In this document: positions 61,965-64,000 of the stretch, piece by piece
Layout: each line of letters starts with the position of its first letter
Position numbering within the stretch: position 1 is the first letter of the stretch
Origin: Onthophagus taurus
Lineage: Eukaryota; Arthropoda; Insecta; Coleoptera; Scarabaeidae
Direction of reading: 5' to 3'
DNA length: 64,000 nucleotides
NCBI RefSeq assembly: GCF_036711975.1
Contig: NC_091971.1
Coordinates: 689,501 to 753,500, forward strand
Translations under genes and position numbers: made by a program
Notes under the pieces: model-generated
The model's input: the letters and a program-made list of their open reading frames with translations, nothing else
What the model was told of the DNA's origin: nothing
The model's database searches: none

Positions 61965-61970
61965 TTTATT
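61965..61970 (-). terminator. NOB1 poly(A) signal overlapping its stop codon
   Basis: TTTATT on the plus strand, i.e. AATAAA on the minus strand, which includes the NOB1 stop TAA (61968-61966). Cleavage would fall inside the last codons of RPP40. Confidence 0.65.
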
Positions 61971-63427
61971 TTCGTTTTTTTCTCGCTTCATTCGGATTTT
62001 TCCTCATCCAATGTTTAATTTGTTGCGGTTTATTTTTAATACCTAAAAGTGCCGATCTAGATTGAACATCTCTCGTAACAAACGGAGAATAACCAGTTAT
62101 ATAATCATCAGCGAGAACGTTCGTTTTAGTTCGTGCTAATCTTGATGGACGTTGGTCGGGTACTGGTTGATCCGCTGATAAAATTGGATTATTTGCGTGT
62201 TTTCCACCTTGAGGTGTGGGTAAACTAAATTTTTTTCCACGTTTTGAAATCGGTTTTCGCATATTTATATGAATAATTTGTTTTCCTTCATCATCAACGG
62301 AAACGCAAACTCTTTTTAACGTGGCGTAACCGCATTTCGGACAGAAAACGTTCGTCATAATGCTTGTCGTTTTATAACATGAATAACAGCGGAAAATATA
62401 TGTTCTTAATTGTTTGATTATTTGTCCATTTAGGATAGAAACGTTTAGATTCATTTGTTTTAGAACGTTTTGCATTGCAAAATCTTTTGTCATACAGGCT
62501 ACTTTTACTGGTTTATCTTCAACGTCTTGTCCCATTAACCCCATTGTTTGGAGAATTGCATTTTTTACGTTTTCAGGAGTTATCCAGTTATCATCATCAT
62601 ACTCAGAACCAGAATCGGTATCTTCTTCATCAACAGAATTTGGTTCATCTTGAATTGGAGTTATGTAAAGTTCTTTTTTTGGTTTACGATTTTTTGAAAC
62701 TGTAATCCAATCATTTTCTTCGAGATTTTTATCAAAATCTTGAATTTCAGGCTCATTTTCTACAGCAGGTGTTAAAACGTCATCGTCTTCTTCATTTAAG
62801 GTATCGTAAATTTGATCGACTGTTTCTAAATCAATATTACCAAATTTTTCATGTAAATTTTTCATTAAATCATCAGTTTTAATCTTATTATTATCTTGAA
62901 CATTCTCATCATTTAATTCATCATTCTCATTCTCAACTAAATGCTTTGATTTTTGTTTTGGATAGTAAAAACCAGGTAAATTGTCCGCAACTTCTCCTTT
63001 AACTTTTGTTTTGATGTAATTTACAGATTTTTGATAAACCGGATCATATCGAACATGTTCAACACCTTCGTACTCCTTTTCTAATTGTAAAGTTAGAGCC
63101 ATCACTTTAATATCAGTAGCGGATAAACTTTTATAATCCCCCGTTTTCTTTGAAAATTCAGTTACCGCAACTATATTTTCAGGAAAAACATGTTTTATTT
63201 TTAAATCATAGGGAAGTACGCATAATCTTCGTAATTGCCGTTTATTAGTGATTTCGTCCACCACCTCTTGAATTGTGTAGAAATTTTCAGCAATTTCCTA
63301 AAATTTTTGAGGTTAGGTTAAAATTTTTTTAGTAAATTGTTTTAAATTCAAAACTTACTTGTAATGGGGCATTTTGGATAAACGCGGAGGTATCCACGAC
63401 CAAATGATCTATTTTTTGCTTGTGCAT
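61966..63427 (-). CDS. NOB1: RNA-binding protein NOB1, 18S rRNA 3'-end endonuclease
   Basis: Two exons, 63427-63359 and 63297-61966, joined in phase 0 (61 bp intron); 466 residues. NOB1 cleaves 20S/18S-E pre-rRNA at site D to form the mature 18S 3' end in the cytoplasm. Exon 1 supplies MHKQKIDHLVVDTSAFIQNA, the start of the PIN domain with catalytic Asp12. Then VVDEITNKRQLRRL and LSATDIKVMALTLQLEKEY hold further acidic metal ligands. A long acidic linker (about residues 150-270) follows, then the zinc ribbon, IFRCYSCYKTTS ... NVFCPKCGYATLKRV, with its two Cys-x-x-Cys pairs, and the NOB1 tail RGKKFSLPTPQGGKHANNPI and PSRLARTKTNVLADDYITGY. A partial duplicate of exon 1 lies upstream. Confidence 0.95.
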
Positions 63428-64000
63428 TCCGATATTAACTGTATTTTTCGTGAAAAAACACGTGTTTTGACACTTTAAAGTTGACGTTTAAAATTTTTAA
63501 TAGGTTATGTCAAACAAAATCTTTATTTCATAATTATTTATCATTTATTTAATATTATTTAGAACGACATATAATTTACGAAATTCAATACGAATTAATT
63601 CATATAAAGCAAAAAAATTAATGATTTCTAGATCTTCCCCAGCTTTTTTTAATTTTTTGAGGTTAGGTTAAAATTCTTTAGTAAAATACTTTTGCAATGG
63701 ATCTTGGATAAACTCGGAGGTATCCACGACCAAGTGCTCTATTTTTTCTTATGCATTCCGATATTAACTGTATTTTTCGTGAAAAAACACGTTTTGATAC
63801 TTTGGGGATATTTATAACCTCACTTTGTTGACATTTAAAATTTTTAATAGTTTGTCAAAAAAAATCTATATTTAATAATTAATTATCATTTATTTAAAAT
63901 TATTTAGAAAGACATATAATGATTTACGAAATTCAATACAAATTAATTCATTCAAAGCAAAAAAAATCTTCCCACCGTTTTTTTTTAACTTTTTGAGGTT
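63303..64000. repeat. Tandem duplication of NOB1 exon 1 and its promoter
   Basis: 63303-63655 (350 bp: ttttgaggttaggttaaaat, the NOB1 exon 1, acgttgactttaa flank, and cgaaattcaatacgaattaa) is repeated at 63656-63990, and a third copy begins with tttttgaggtt at the window edge. The exon copy at about 63695-63765 keeps a start codon but has lost one base, giving MHKKK then a stop, so it cannot encode the PIN start. The copies differ at about 10-12 per cent of positions. Confidence 0.85.

Overview
This is insect nuclear DNA, probably from a beetle. It is AT-rich and compact, with introns often of 50-70 bp, GT-AG splice sites, insect-type orthologues and many short inverted-repeat DNA elements. 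The beetle call is inference; 'insect' is secure. I found 16 protein-coding genes, one broken gene, two U4 snRNA genes and three intronic box C/D snoRNA candidates. Exon joins were made by eye from splice signals and family conservation.

0-24 kb is gene-dense: DDX52 (-), MPHOSPH6 (-), AKTIP/FTS (+), C8orf82/UPF0598 (-), ARGLU1 (+), a pseudouridine-5'-phosphatase (PUDP) gene (-), a broken unrecognised gene (+), DCUN1D1/2 (-), EARS2 (+), an unrecognised repeat protein (-) and MTG2 (+). Many are divergent pairs sharing a 300-750 bp promoter, or convergent pairs with very short 3' ends. Between 7.4 and 15.4 kb lie a 1.4 kb foldback element, a 0.7 kb minisatellite, and a nested inverted-repeat element filled with satellite-like DNA.

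24.4-26.8 kb holds two U4 snRNA genes in the same orientation, separated by eroded LINE pieces. 26.8-41.3 kb has no gene I can support. It carries simple repeats, dispersed repeats, a cluster of TCAAGGTCR-like (FTZ-F1/ERR-type) sites and several AP-1/CRE-like sites. The nearest gene, at 41.3-42.2 kb (-), is an IER2/IER5 immediate-early homologue.

44-63.4 kb is again genic: POFUT1 (-), NDUFS6 (+), DDX39B/UAP56 (+), RPP40 (+) and NOB1 (-). Three DDX39B introns each hold a box C/D snoRNA candidate about 70-77 nt before the 3' splice site. Its 3.6 kb intron 5 is a nest of mobile elements. A 6.5 kb RPP40 intron contains a complete single-exon leucine-rich-repeat gene on the same strand, a piggyBac relic and an inverted copy of the DDX39B 3' flank. 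RPP40 and NOB1 end tail to tail with stop codons 19 bp apart, each inside its own AATAAA.

Several genes serve RNA metabolism: U4 snRNA, ARGLU1 and DDX39B in splicing; DDX52, NOB1, MPHOSPH6 and the snoRNAs in ribosome maturation; RPP40 in RNase P/MRP. A palindromic repeat family (TTCGGGTTTAGCC ... GGCTAAACCCGAA, bordered by tagttctagtgttag-like arrays) occurs at about a dozen places. I recognised no retroviral, LTR or Polinton-like element.
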